Shown: positions 16,691 to 25,507 of the stretch, in pieces
Layout: every line of letters begins with the position of its first letter
How positions within the stretch are numbered: position 1 is the first letter of the stretch
Assembly: GCA_963773765.1 (NCBI GenBank)
Contig: CAVZCC010000008.1
Coordinates: 395,801 to 459,800, forward strand
Direction: 5' to 3'
DNA length: 64,000 nucleotides
From: CAVZCC01 sp963773765
Lineage (GTDB): Bacteria > Actinomycetota > Acidimicrobiia > Acidimicrobiales > Microtrichaceae
Notes under the pieces: model-generated
What the model was told of the DNA's origin: nothing
The model's input: only the letters and a program-made list of their open reading frames with translations
Databases searched by the model: none
Program-made: the position numbers and the translations under genes

Positions 16691-17189
16691 GACGCTCCGT
16701 CCCCACCACGGCGGGCGTCCCGTGCCCCGGCCACCAGGGCCTCGTCGGCCGCCGTGGCGTGGACGTCGGTCCGGTCGTTGCGCCACCGGCGGAACAGCGA
16801 AGAACAGCATGAGGAACGCCGCCGCCACCGCCACCACCGGGATGATCCAGACCAGGCCCCCCAGCCCCGACGACGGCGGGGTGAGCAGCACCTCCTGGCC
16901 GTAGCGGTCGGCGAAGAAGTTGAGGATCTCGTCGTCGGTGCCGGCCGGCCCGCATCTGGGAGCGGATCTCGTCCCGGAACTGCACCGCGAGCGGGGCCTG
17001 GGACGCCGCCACGGACTCGCCCACGCACTGCAGGCACTTGAGACGGGCCGACAACGCGAAGAGGCGTTCGTCGCCCACCCCGGTCCGCGGGGTGGTGCCG
17101 GCCCCGACGACCACCGCCACGACCACGACCAACGCCATCAGTCCCCACCACCACCAGTGCTGGCGCTGGGGATGGTCCTTCACGGCCAT
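16687..17189 (-). CDS. ccmH: Cytochrome c maturation protein CcmH
   Basis: About 167 residues after repair of two breaks, near 16940 and 16798. The first ~100 residues hold an N-terminal hydrophobic segment (WWWWGLMALVVVVAVVVG) and the LKCLQC motif followed by SVAASQAPLAVQFRDEIRSQM, the thiol-redox signature of CcmH/CycL, which reduces the apocytochrome CxxCH cysteines. After the first break the frame gives DEILNFFADRYGQEVLLTPPSSGLGGLVWIIPVV and the second membrane helix, and after the second break RRWRNDRTDVH to the stop. Both motif and gene order support the call. It starts 15 bases after the redoxin gene. Confidence 0.85.
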
Positions 17190-17204
17190 GGGACGGCCAC
17201 CGGT

Positions 17205-17756
17205 TCAGCCACCGGAGGGGGCGGTGGACCCGCCCTCGTCCGCGATGATCTGCTCCAGCTCGGCCGCGGTCACGCCGCCGGCCAGCTTCTTCACCACGGT
17301 GCCCTCCGGGTTCACCAGGAACGACTCCGGCAGCTTCACCACGCCGTAGTCGATGGAGGCGTCGCCGGTGTCGTTGGCCAGCACCGGCCAGTCGCCACCG
17401 TTCTGGGCGAAGAACTCCGTGATCTTGTCCGGCGTGTCGTCGAAGGCGACGCTCACCACCTGGGCCGTCCCGGCGGTCTCCTGGGAGAACTTCACCAGCT
17501 CGGGATGCTCCTGGACACAGGGCGGGCACCACGTGGCGAAGAAGTTCACCAGCACCCACCTGCCCCGCTGCTTGTCCAGGTCGAAGGTGCCACCGTCCAG
17601 CGTGGTGCCCGACAGCGCGGGGGCGAGCTTGCCCTCGATGGGACTGTCCTTGGACGTGGAGGTGTCGTCACCGGAGGGGCTGGTGGCGAACAGGAGCACG
17701 AGGGCGCCCAGCGCCACGGCCACCACGCCGGCGATGACGGCGGTGCGGTGCTTCAT
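17205..17756 (-). CDS. CcmG/ResA-like membrane-anchored thioredoxin
   Basis: 183 residues. An N-terminal helix (AVIAGVVAVALGALVLLFA) anchors the protein outside the membrane; a thioredoxin fold follows with WCPPC in NFFATWCPPCVQEHPEL, the GTTLDGG strand, and the cis-proline block VKLPESFLVNPEG. In System I cytochrome c biogenesis this reduces the disulfide of apocytochrome or CcmH. The ATG overlaps the ccmF stop as ATGA, and ccmH follows, the standard ccmFGH order. ResA/TlpA-type disulfide reductase is the alternative name for the same role. Confidence 0.88.
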   Translation of the reverse strand: MKHRTAVIAGVVAVALGALVLLFATSPSGDDTSTSKDSPIEGKLAPALSGTTLDGGTFDLDKQRGRWVLVNFFATWCPPCVQEHPELVKFSQETAGTAQVVSVAFDDTPDKITEFFAQNGGDWPVLANDTGDASIDYGVVKLPESFLVNPEGTVVKKLAGGVTAAELEQIIADEGGSTAPSGG

Positions 17757-19775
17757 GCCTCCACCTTCTGGTGGTCGACGTCGGGGTCGGGATCCGGGTC
17801 GGTGTCCGGATCCCCGGCCCCCTCTGCGGCACGGCCGGAGGGAACGGGTGCCGACACGGGGTCCAGCGGGTTCCGGCGCCGGCCCGGGAACAGCGACAGT
17901 GCGGTGCCCGCCACCATGACCATCGCCGCCGATCCAGAGCCACACGATGAGGGGCTGGATGATCACCCGCAGGCCGATCTCACCGGTCTCGGAGCCCGGT
18001 GCCTTGGTGAGGGCGAGGTAGACGTCGTTGCGCGGGCCCACGCGGACCGACGGGGTCCCCAGGGTCTGGCCGTTGAGCCGGTACTTGTTCAGCCGCGGCT
18101 CGAACACGCGGTCCCCGTCGACCCGGACCCGGGCGATCAGCTCCACCCGGTTGTCCGTCTCCACCGTTCGCTCGCCCAGGTACTGCACGGTGTGGCCGGC
18201 GATGCGGGCCGTCTCGTTGGGCGAGAGCGTGAACTCCGCCTGGCGCACGTAGCTCATGGACGCGGCGAAGGCGACCCCGATCATGATGGCGCCCAGGTGC
18301 ACGACCATGCCCCCGTTGGCCCGGCCCACGAACCCCCGCCAGCCCTGGCGGCGGGTGGCCAGGGCCAGCTGGCGCAGCGCCGAGCCGGCGGCGAAGCCGC
18401 CCAGGCCGAAGGCCAGGATGGCGGCCCATCCGGTGGCACCCGAGGCCACGGCCAGGACCACCGAGGCGACACCGATCCACGCCGGCCACCACAGCCGTTC
18501 ACGGAGCAGCTCGCCGGTGCCCTTGCGCCACGGGAGCACCGGGGCGATGGCCATCAGGGTGAGCAGTGCGAAGCCGATGGGCATGGTCATGCGGCTGAAG
18601 TACGGCACGCCGACCGAGAGCCGTTCGTCGTTGATGGCCTCGATCACCAGTGGGAACACCGTGCCCAGCAGCACGACGAACGCGAACGCGGCGAAGACCA
18701 CGTTGTTGGCCAGGAACGCGCCTTCGCGGGAGACCGGCGAGTCGATCCGCCCCGGCGAGCGGAGCCGGTCACCCCGCCAGCCGATGAGGAACACCGACAC
18801 GGCGACGACCAGGGCGAAGAAGCCCAGGAGCAGGGGGCCCACCGAGCCGCTCGAGAAGGCGTGGACCGACTCCACCACCCCGGAACGGGTCAGGAAGGTG
18901 CCCAGGATGGTGAGCGAGAACGTGGCACACAGCAACGAGAGGTTCCAGACGCGGAGCATGCCCCGGCGCTCCTGGACCATGACCGAGTGCAGGTAGGCCG
19001 TGCCCGTCAGCCACGGCAGCAGCGAGGCGTTCTCCACCGGGTCCCACTTCCAGTACCCGCCCCAGCCCAGGACCTCGTAGCTCCACCACGCGCCCAGCAC
19101 GATGCCGGCGGTCAGGAAGCCCCAGGCGAACAGCGTCCACCGGCGGGTCTCCACCAGCCAGCCCTCGCCCACCCGGCCCGTCACCAGGGCGCCGATGGCG
19201 AACGCGAACGGCACCGTGAAGCCGACGTAGCCCAGGTAGAGCATGGGCGGGTGGAAGGCCATGAGGATGTGGTTCTGCAGCAGCGGGTTCGGGCCGGGGC
19301 CGTCGTAGCCGGGCGGTGGGACCACCCCCCGGAACGGGTTGGCCGCGGTGAGCATGAGGCCGAAGAAGAACACGCACACCACGAACATGGTGATGAGCGC
19401 CCAGGCCACCAGCGGGTCCTCGAGCCGACGCCGGAACTGGTGGGCCACCGCCGTGGTGTACCCGGCGAGGATCAGGCCCCACAGCAGGATCGAGCCCTCC
19501 AGCGCCGACCACAGCGTGGCCACGTTGAACAGCGGCGGGGTGCGGGACGATCCGTGGTCGAACACGTACTGCAGGGTGAAGTCCCGCTGGATGAGGGCCC
19601 GCTCCATGGCCACGAAGGCCAGGATCCCGCCGATCAGCACCACCACCGCATAGGCGCGGCCGAGCCGGAGCATGTGTGGACGCTTCTGGCGCAGCCCGAT
19701 GGCCAGCACCGTGATCCCGATGAGGGCCCCGCCGAACCCGACGATCACCCCCGCCAGCCCGAGCGCGCGGTTCAC
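17753..19775 (-). CDS. ccmF: Haem lyase subunit CcmF
   Basis: About 674 residues, GTG start overlapping the ccmE stop (GTGA). It is a polytopic membrane protein with the tryptophan-rich haem-handling motif WGGYWKWDPVENASLLPWL, the downstream histidine segments, and the long periplasmic domain before the last helix typical of CcmF. CcmF moves haem from CcmE to apocytochrome c. One extra base near 17933 breaks the frame just after LIVWLWIGG; repaired, it continues MVMVAGTALSLFPGRRR and ends in an Asp/Pro-rich tail whose TGA overlaps the redoxin ATG. Confidence 0.92.
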
Positions 19776-20387
19776 CCTCCGGACCCCCCGGACCCCTGAT
19801 CCGCAGGGTCGGAACCGGAGGCGCTGTTCTTCTCGGCGTCCTGCTCCGCGTCGCGGATGCGGTCGGGATTGTCCTCGTCGTAGGCGTTGTCGTGGCGGAT
19901 CAGGATCTGGTCGCTCTCGAACCGGTCCCCCACGAAGGTGCCCTCCAGCACCACGGGGATCTTGGGGCCGAACAACTCCGGCGGGTCCCCGGCGTGGTCA
20001 ACGGTGACACGCTCGCCGCCGTAGCTGATCACGAAGGTCACGCCGTCATCGGTCGTCTCCACCGTGCCGTCCACCACGTTGCCCTGCATGCGGAACCGGC
20101 TGCCCTGGAGCTCCGGCTGCTTCGCCACGGCCTCGTCGACGTTGTAGAAGAAGGTCGACGCGTCCCGCAGCCCGTTGAACAGCACCACACCCAGGCCGCC
20201 GACGATGACCACCAGCCCGGCCACCGCCCACAGTGCACCACGGCGGCCGCGGCCACCGGACCCGTCGGAGGCCACGGCGGCACGGGGGGTGACGTCGAGC
20301 GTGGGGGTGGCCGCGTCCATCGGACGGGTCGTCGATGGGGGCGGCGTCGGCGGACTCGGGATCGTCCGGTCGCGTCGGGGGCGTCAC
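19772..20387 (-). CDS. ccmE: Haem chaperone CcmE
   Basis: One membrane helix (ALWAVAGLVVIVGGLGVVLFNGL) and an OB-fold domain carry the family motifs STFFYNVDEAV, GSRFRMQGNVVDGT and the haem-attachment block LIRHDNAYDED, with the covalent-haem histidine and the HxxxY spacing. A 182-residue version starts at ATG 20320. The neighbouring genes all overlap by 4 bases, and a GTG at 20387 overlaps the ccmD stop in the same way and opens a soluble N-terminal extension (VTPPTRPDDPESADAAP). Joining the two needs one base removed near 20325, so I prefer 20387 with an indel. The tail is Gly/Ser/Asp-rich. Confidence 0.88.
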
Positions 20388-20518
20388 AGCCATCGACGCT
20401 GGTCCTCCGGCACGACGCGGGACAGCTTCCTGCCGCGGCGGATCAGGGTCCAGGCGTACAGGCCGACGGCCCCGAAGGTGCCGGCCCATGCCGCCACGAT
20501 GTACCCGGTGGTGCTCAT
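20384..20518 (-). CDS. ccmD: CcmD-like small membrane protein
   Basis: 44 residues: one membrane helix (GYIVAAWAGTFGAVGLYAWTLI) followed by a basic tail (RRGRKLSRVVP), exactly the CcmD design. The ATG overlaps the ccmC stop as ATGA, and the stop overlaps the preferred ccmE start as GTGA. CcmD helps release holo-CcmE from the CcmABC complex. Sequence conservation in this family is low, so the name rests on size, topology and position. Confidence 0.8.
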   Translation of the reverse strand: MSTTGYIVAAWAGTFGAVGLYAWTLIRRGRKLSRVVPEDQRRWL

Positions 20519-21360
20519 GGTGCTCCCTGCGGTCCGGTCGACGGGATGGCCGGGTCCGGGTCGCCCTCGGCCCGGCGCTCGGTGATGGCGGCCTGGATGC
20601 CGGCGTCCGCGGCCCGTTCGGCCAGCCAGGCCACCCGGAACCGGTGGATCAGCAACCAGGCGAACAGGAGCATGAACACGGCCAGGCCCAGGTAGGCGGT
20701 GAAGAGCTGGGTGCCCTTCATGTCCGGGTCCACGGTGCCGAAGATCGTCTTCTCCTGGTGCAGGCCACGCCACCAGTCCACGGCCTTGTGCACGATCGGG
20801 ATGTTGACCACGGCCATGATCCCGATGACGGCGCTGAGCGTGCCCCGGGTACGGGTGTCGTTGGGGATCTGCCGCACCGCCAGGTAGCCCAGGTAGGTCA
20901 GGAACAGCACGGCCGTGGTGGTGAGCCGGGGCTCCCAGCGCCAGAACACACCCCAGGTGATCTTGCCCCAGAGCATGCCGTTGAAGATGGTGAGGGCGAA
21001 GAACAGCACACCGATCTCGGCCGAGGACGCCGCCAGCAGGTCCCAGAACTCGGTGCGCTTCCAGAGGTACATGACCGAGCCGACCGCGGTGATGGCGAAC
21101 GCCAGGTAGGCGGCGGACACGGTGGGGACGTGCATGTAGAGGATGCGGATGGTCTCGCCCAGCTCGGCATCCGCAGGGCTGACGACGAGGCCGAACACCA
21201 CCAGGGCCACCAGGCCCACCAGGCTGGCGATGCCCAGGATGCGGGTGATCCTGGACCCCGTGTTGTCCGGCACGGCACCCCGCACCCGGCCGGCCGGGGA
21301 CCCCGGTCCCGGGGCGGCGGAGGACGCCGCGTCGGGCGTCAGCGGGTTGTCGACGGTCAT
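20515..21360 (-). CDS. ccmC: Haem-handling ABC permease CcmC
   Basis: 281 residues with six predicted membrane helices. It carries the WWD-type motif WGVFWRWEPRLTTTAVLFL, the first haem-ligand histidine in RILYMHVPTVSAAY and the second in VNIPIVHKAVDWWRGLHQ. The N-terminus has an extra ~35-residue Pro/Gly/Ala-rich soluble extension. CcmC loads haem onto CcmE. It overlaps ccmB (ATGA) and ccmD (ATGA), so translation is coupled. Confidence 0.92.
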   Translation of the reverse strand: MTVDNPLTPDAASSAAPGPGSPAGRVRGAVPDNTGSRITRILGIASLVGLVALVVFGLVVSPADAELGETIRILYMHVPTVSAAYLAFAITAVGSVMYLWKRTEFWDLLAASSAEIGVLFFALTIFNGMLWGKITWGVFWRWEPRLTTTAVLFLTYLGYLAVRQIPNDTRTRGTLSAVIGIMAVVNIPIVHKAVDWWRGLHQEKTIFGTVDPDMKGTQLFTAYLGLAVFMLLFAWLLIHRFRVAWLAERAADAGIQAAITERRAEGDPDPAIPSTGPQGAP

Positions 21361-22022
21361 GTGTCCTCCAGGAGCGGGCGGAACAGGAAGGCTCCGAGTG
21401 TCAGGTACACCACTGCAAAGATGCCCAACAGCGCCGCCCACGGCCAGCCGGGACCAGCTTCGCGCCCCAGCGCCACCTCGAAGCCGCGGGTGGCGGAGAT
21501 GAGCACCGGGGCGAGCAGCGGCAGCAACAACAGTGGCATGAGCGTGTCCCGACTGCGCAGTCGGGCCGACAACGCCCCATAGACCGCACCGGCGCCGGCG
21601 ATGCCCAGCGTCGCCACGACGGCCACGGCCAGGAGCAGGGGGATGCCCTCGAAGGTCGTGTCGTAGAAGATGGCCACGCCCACGGCCAGGACGGCCTCCA
21701 GCACCAGCAGCTGCAGCACCAGCGCGGCCACCTTGCCCAGGTAGATGGCGGCCGGGGCCAGCCCGGACAGCCGCAGGGCGTCCAGGATCCCGTCCTCCGC
21801 CTCCACCCCGAACGAGCGCTGCACGGCCAGCACCGACGAGAACAGCACGACGACCCAGTACAGCCCGGAGGTCGCCCGGTCCAGGACCCCGCGGTCGGGA
21901 TCCAGCGCGAACGCGAACAGCAGGAGCACCAGGAGCGCGAACGGCAGGACCTGCCCCATGCCCACCTTGGACCGCCACTCCAGGCGGAGGTCCTTGCCCG
22001 CGATGAGGAGCGCCTCGCGCAT
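21357..22022 (-). CDS. ccmB: Haem exporter permease CcmB
   Basis: About 221 residues with six membrane helices. The opening ALLIAGKDLRLEWRSK, the FGVEAEDGILDALRLSGLAPAAIYLGK cytoplasmic loop and the terminal hydrophobic helices match CcmB, the membrane partner of the CcmA ATPase. Two starts are possible: ATG 22022 (overlapping the ccmA stop as TGATG) or GTG 22025 (GTGA overlap). Either gives the same protein within one residue. Confidence 0.9.
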   Translation of the reverse strand: MREALLIAGKDLRLEWRSKVGMGQVLPFALLVLLLFAFALDPDRGVLDRATSGLYWVVVLFSSVLAVQRSFGVEAEDGILDALRLSGLAPAAIYLGKVAALVLQLLVLEAVLAVGVAIFYDTTFEGIPLLLAVAVVATLGIAGAGAVYGALSARLRSRDTLMPLLLLPLLAPVLISATRGFEVALGREAGPGWPWAALLGIFAVVYLTLGAFLFRPLLEDT

Positions 22023-22735
22023 CACGAACCCGCCTCGCGCAGCACGGCCGGGTCCTCGTCGGCCTCGGCCGACGCGGAACCGGCAGACCCGTTGGGATCG
22101 GGCACGACCACGCCACCCGCGACGGTCACGGCACGGTCGGCCACGTCGCCGGCCCGGTCCAACTCGTGGGACGCGAACATCACGGTGGCCCCGGACGCAG
22201 CGGCCTCCCGCATCAGCCCGTCGACGACGTCGCGGCCGGTGGCGTCGAGGCCGGCGTGCGGTTCGTCCAGCAGCCAGAGCTCGGGCCGGCGGGCGACCAT
22301 GGCGGCGAAGGAGACCCTGCGGCGCTGGCCGGCGGACAGGGCATGGACGGCCAGGCCGTGCAGCCGGTGCGCCACGCCCAGTCGGTCCAGCGCAGCGCGG
22401 CCGTCGGCCACCGACGCCCCCGCCGCCCGGGCCCAGAAGTCCACGTTCTCGGTGACCGACAGGTCGTCGTACAGGTAGGTGGCATGGCCCAGGAGGCCGA
22501 CCCGGCGGCGGACGCCGGCCTGGCGACGGGTCAGGTCCACCCCCAGCACGACGGCCTCACCGGATGACACCGGGGTCAGGCCGGCGCAGACCCGCAGCAG
22601 CGTGGTCTTGCCCGCACCGTTGGGCCCACGGAGCAGCACGACCTCGCCGGGACGGACGTCGAGGTCGACGCCCGCCAGGGCGGGGAAGCGGCCGAGCAGG
22701 GCGACCGCGGCGCGGAGGTGGACGACGGACTCCAT
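22022..22735 (-). CDS. ccmA: Haem exporter ATPase CcmA
   Basis: 237 residues. The ABC ATPase motifs are complete: Walker A GPNGAGKTT, signature LSAGQRRR, Walker B LWLLDEPHAGLD and the switch histidine in FASHELD. Length and the YLYDDLSVTENVDFWARAAG block fit CcmA rather than a general ABC transporter. It is the first gene of the ccm operon. ATG 22735 is chosen because it gives the normal family N-terminus; the frame stays open upstream without protein-like sequence. The promoter should lie in 22740-22890 but I see no convincing box. Confidence 0.92.
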   Translation of the reverse strand: MESVVHLRAAVALLGRFPALAGVDLDVRPGEVVLLRGPNGAGKTTLLRVCAGLTPVSSGEAVVLGVDLTRRQAGVRRRVGLLGHATYLYDDLSVTENVDFWARAAGASVADGRAALDRLGVAHRLHGLAVHALSAGQRRRVSFAAMVARRPELWLLDEPHAGLDATGRDVVDGLMREAAASGATVMFASHELDRAGDVADRAVTVAGGVVVPDPNGSAGSASAEADEDPAVLREAGS

Positions 22736-22883
22736 GGGGAACGGGATCTCACGTGACGGATCCCGTGGGCCTGGGATCATGGGCACCGGCCGGGGATCGG
22801 CCGGTGGGGGCTGGACTGTGCGGGCCGGACAGGGCGAGCAGCACAACGGTACCGGCTGGTCCCGGGCCACGGCCAAGCGCCGG

Positions 22884-22895
22884 TACCGTGATCCT
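22884..22895 (+). promoter_or_regulatory. Leaderless promoter of the sortase gene
   Basis: TACCGT at 22884-22889 lies 6 bases before GTG 22896. The same GGTACCGT octamer precedes the YihY gene at 41440. The rest of the 160-base divergent gap towards ccmA shows no clear box. Confidence 0.5.
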
Positions 22896-23834
22896 GTGAT
22901 GGCGCGCATCCTGGGGTTCGTCGGGCGGTTCCTCATCATCGGGGGGCTGTTCATCCTGGGGTTCGTCGGGTTCCAGCTGTGGGGGACGGGTCTGGAGGAG
23001 GGCCGGAACCAGGACGAGCTCACCTCCAGCCTGGCCGAGGCCGTCGGCGCCCAGGACGGGGTGGACGTGGACCCCGCCTCCGACATGACCGAGTTGGCCG
23101 GAGCCCTCGGCACCGTGGACCCGGCCACCGCGGCGCCACTCGCCCCACCGCCCCAGGGAGACCCGGTCGGGGTCATCGAGATCCCGAGGATCGACCTCCA
23201 GCGGGTGGTGGTCGAAGGCGTGACCAAGGCGGACCTCAAGAAGGGTCCGGGGCACTACCCCGGCACGCCCCTGCCCGGCCAGGCCGGCAACTCCGGCATC
23301 GCCGGGCACCGGACCACCTACGGAGCGCCGTTCAACCGGATCGACGAGATCCGGCCCGGCGACGAGATCATCCTGACCACGCCCCAGGGGCGGTTCGTGT
23401 ACGAGGCGGTCCCCGCCGAGGGCTCCGACCAGGCCTGGTACGTGGTGGATCCGTCCGACGTCTCGGTGCTGGAGGACAAGGGGGACAACCGGATCACGCT
23501 GACCGCCTGCCACCCCAAGTACTCGGCCAAGCAGCGCATCATCGTCAACGCGGTGCTGTCGGGGCCGGTGGCGCCGACCGCCCCTCCGACCGAGGCCAGC
23601 ACCGCCGCGGCCGCCGCGGCGTCGGCATCCTTCGACGACAGCCTGACGGGCGAGTCCGATGCCCTGACCCCCGCCCTGGCCTTCGGTGTCGCCGCCCTGT
23701 GCGTCGGGCTCCTGGCCTGGTTCGTGGGCAGCCGGTGGCGCCGCTGGCCGGCCTGGCTCCTGGCCACGCCGGTGATCCTGGTCCTGGTGTGGTTCTGCTA
23801 CGTGTACCTCGACCGGTACCTTCCCGCCCTGTGA
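22896..23834 (+). CDS. Class E sortase
   Basis: 312 residues from GTG 22896 (or ATG 22899). An N-terminal helix (FLIIGGLFILGFVGFQLW) is followed by a linker and the sortase fold: catalytic His in SGIAGHRTTYGAPF, Cys in LTACHPKYSAKQRIIV, with the conserved Arg in the same motif. IEIPRIDLQRVVVEGV starts the domain. Two C-terminal helices (ALAFGVAALCVGLLAWFVG and the last 20 residues) are typical of actinobacterial class E enzymes. It overlaps the next lipoprotein gene as GTGA. No LPxTG-type substrate with an anchor is seen in the window. Confidence 0.92.
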   Translation: MMARILGFVGRFLIIGGLFILGFVGFQLWGTGLEEGRNQDELTSSLAEAVGAQDGVDVDPASDMTELAGALGTVDPATAAPLAPPPQGDPVGVIEIPRIDLQRVVVEGVTKADLKKGPGHYPGTPLPGQAGNSGIAGHRTTYGAPFNRIDEIRPGDEIILTTPQGRFVYEAVPAEGSDQAWYVVDPSDVSVLEDKGDNRITLTACHPKYSAKQRIIVNAVLSGPVAPTAPPTEASTAAAAAASASFDDSLTGESDALTPALAFGVAALCVGLLAWFVGSRWRRWPAWLLATPVILVLVWFCYVYLDRYLPAL

Positions 23835-23860
23835 ACCTCCGACCGGCCCGCCCTGTGAAC
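23823..23860. repeat. 14-bp direct repeat across the sortase stop
   Basis: CCCGCCCTGTGAAC occurs at 23823-23836 and 23847-23860, 24 bp apart. The first copy holds the sortase stop and an overlapping GTG; the second holds a duplicate GTG in the same frame, so the downstream gene has two equivalent starts. Confidence 0.7.
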
Positions 23861-24409
23861 GTGCACCGCACCCGTGTGCGGGCCATCCGCCTGGTCGCGG
23901 CACCGCTGCTGCTGGCGGTGGCGGTCACGTCGTCCTGCTCGGGCGACGACAGCTCCGCCTCCACCACCACCGAGGACACCGTGGCTCCGACCACCGCCGC
24001 GCCGGGGCCACCCCCGGGAGCCACGGAGGAGGGCCTCCGGTCCCTGGAGGTGGGCCAGTGCTTCGACCTTCCCACCGACGACCCCGAGGCCGAGGACCGG
24101 GCCGTCTGGCTGATCGCCTGCACCGACCCCCACACCCATGAGGTGTTCGACCTCGTGGAGTACGGCGGCACCGTGCCCAAGGGTGGCGGCTACCCCGGAG
24201 AGGCCACCGTGCAGGACTGGGCCGAACAGGCCTGCTTCGACCGGTTCGAGCCCTTCGTCGGGCTGCCGTGGACCCGCTCCGCGTTGGAGATCGAGGTGTG
24301 GTGGCCGTCGGAGGAGTCGTGGGGCCGGACGGACCGCACCGTGCTGTGCACCGTGTTCCCCGAGACGGGCGGCAGGGTGACCGGCACGCTCCGCGGATCG
24401 GAACGCTGA
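23831..24409 (+). CDS. Lipoprotein with septum-formation-like domain
   Basis: 192 residues from GTG 23831, which overlaps the sortase stop; GTG 23855, inside the repeated segment, would give a more usual signal length. The signal (IRLVAAPLLLAVAVTSSC) ends in a lipobox with Cys, then a Ser/Thr/Pro linker. The folded part opens SLEVGQCFDLP and has ACTDPHTHEVFDLVEY and EQACFDRFEPFVG, the pattern of actinobacterial septum-formation/DUF4190-linked extracellular domains with paired cysteines. Co-translation with a sortase suggests an envelope role but it has no sorting motif. Confidence 0.75.
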   Translation: MNLRPARPVNVHRTRVRAIRLVAAPLLLAVAVTSSCSGDDSSASTTTEDTVAPTTAAPGPPPGATEEGLRSLEVGQCFDLPTDDPEAEDRAVWLIACTDPHTHEVFDLVEYGGTVPKGGGYPGEATVQDWAEQACFDRFEPFVGLPWTRSALEIEVWWPSEESWGRTDRTVLCTVFPETGGRVTGTLRGSER

Positions 24410-24432
24410 GCGGCCGGACCACGCGGCGGCGG

Positions 24433-24481
24433 GTTCCCTGGGTGCGAGGTGCCCGATTCCGTCACCTGGCATCCAGGGAAC
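24433..24481. terminator. 49-nt hairpin with CGATTCC loop
   Basis: Arms 24433-24453 and 24461-24481 pair over about 19 of 21 positions, starting with GTTCCCTGG/CCAGGGAAC, and close on loop CGATTCC. It lies between convergent genes. The element at 46372-46420 has the same length, arm size and loop (CGGTTCC). Confidence 0.7.
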
Positions 24482-24499
24482 GGTGCCGGCGCCGGCGGT

Positions 24500-25273
24500 T
24501 CAGCGGCCCTTGAACTCCGGGGTCCGCCGGTCGCCGAAGGCCTGCTGGCCCTCCACGAGGTCGTCGGAGGCCCAGGCCCGTTCGAACGCGGCGACGTAGG
24601 CGCCGTCCGGGTCCACCGCCGCGGCCCCCCGCTCCAACAGGTCGAGGCCCAGCTTGGAGCCCGCCAGCGCGAGCGGCGCCAACGTGGCGATGTGGGTGGC
24701 CAGACGGTCGGCCTCGGCCAGGACGGTGGCGCCGGGAGCGTCCAACTCCGGCTCCACCAACCGGTGGACCAGTCCCACCTGGTGGGCGTGGTCCGCGGTG
24801 ACCGGCTCCGCCGTGAGCAGGAGCCAGCGGGCGGTCGAGTGGCCCGCCAGCAGCGCCAGGCGTTCGACGGTCCAGTGGTCCACCATCAGGCCCAGCCGGG
24901 CCACCGGCACGGCGAACCGGGCGTCCGGCGTGGCCAATCGGAGGTCGCAGGCCAGCGCGATCTGCATCCCCAACCCCATGCACGCCCCGGAGATGGCTGC
25001 CACCGTGGGGACCCGCAGGCCGGCCAGGGCGTCCAGGGCCAGGCGCAGGGCCCGGGTGAAGGCCAGGTCCTCCAGCTCCTTCAGGTCCGCCCCGGCGCAG
25101 AAGTGGTCGGCGTGGCCGGTCACCACCAGGGCCCGCACCTCGTCCGCAACGGCGTGGCGGACCCCCTCGTGCAACTCCTCGACCGCCTGGTGGTTCAGCG
25201 CGTTGCGCCGCTCCGGGCGGGAGATGGTCAGTCGGCCGACGCGCCCCTCCGCGGCATAGCTGACGATCGCCAT
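24500..25273 (-). CDS. Crotonase-superfamily protein lacking both hydratase glutamates
   Basis: 257 residues. The crotonase fold is clear: SRPERRNALN near the N-terminus, the CoA loop CAGADLKEL, and the oxyanion-hole helix GACMGLGMQIALACD. In enoyl-CoA hydratases two glutamates do the chemistry; here the PE-x-x-LGL position reads VPVARLGL and the AME position reads ARWLL, so both are missing. That argues against hydratase activity and allows a decarboxylase, isomerase or thioesterase role. It ends the leftward group with a carboxyltransferase and biotinyl carrier, starting 15 bases after the carrier gene. Confidence 0.85.
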   Translation of the reverse strand: MAIVSYAAEGRVGRLTISRPERRNALNHQAVEELHEGVRHAVADEVRALVVTGHADHFCAGADLKELEDLAFTRALRLALDALAGLRVPTVAAISGACMGLGMQIALACDLRLATPDARFAVPVARLGLMVDHWTVERLALLAGHSTARWLLLTAEPVTADHAHQVGLVHRLVEPELDAPGATVLAEADRLATHIATLAPLALAGSKLGLDLLERGAAAVDPDGAYVAAFERAWASDDLVEGQQAFGDRRTPEFKGR

Positions 25274-25288
25274 CGGGACCCGTCCGCC

Positions 25289-25507
25289 TCAGGCTTCGTC
25301 GATGACGCAGATCAGGTCGCCCTCGACGACCTGGTCGTCCGGTGCGACCGAGACCGCGCTGACGGTGCCCGACACGGGCGCGACCACGGGGATCTCCATC
25401 TTCATGGACTCGAGGATGGCCAGCTCGTCACCCTCGGCGACCGTCAGGCCCACCTGGGCCGGCACCTGCCACACGTTGGCGGTGATCTCCGCCCGCACCT
25501 CCGCCAT
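25289..25507 (-). CDS. Biotinyl carrier (biotin/lipoyl attachment) protein
   Basis: 72 residues: a stand-alone biotinyl domain with LAILESMKMEIPVVAP, where the Lys between two Met is the biotinylated residue, and the matching VSGTVSAV and EGDLICVI strands. It carries the carboxyl group between a biotin carboxylase and the carboxyltransferase encoded just upstream in the operon. No biotin carboxylase is in the window. The ATG overlaps the preceding stop by one base (TGATG). Confidence 0.92.
   Translation of the reverse strand: MAEVRAEITANVWQVPAQVGLTVAEGDELAILESMKMEIPVVAPVSGTVSAVSVAPDDQVVEGDLICVIDEA

Noticed and set aside
16920..19799. A 959-codon plus-strand open frame across the ccm operon
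   Set aside because: Low-complexity His/Gly/Arg/Asp sequence; the opposite strand carries CcmF and a redoxin with full motifs.
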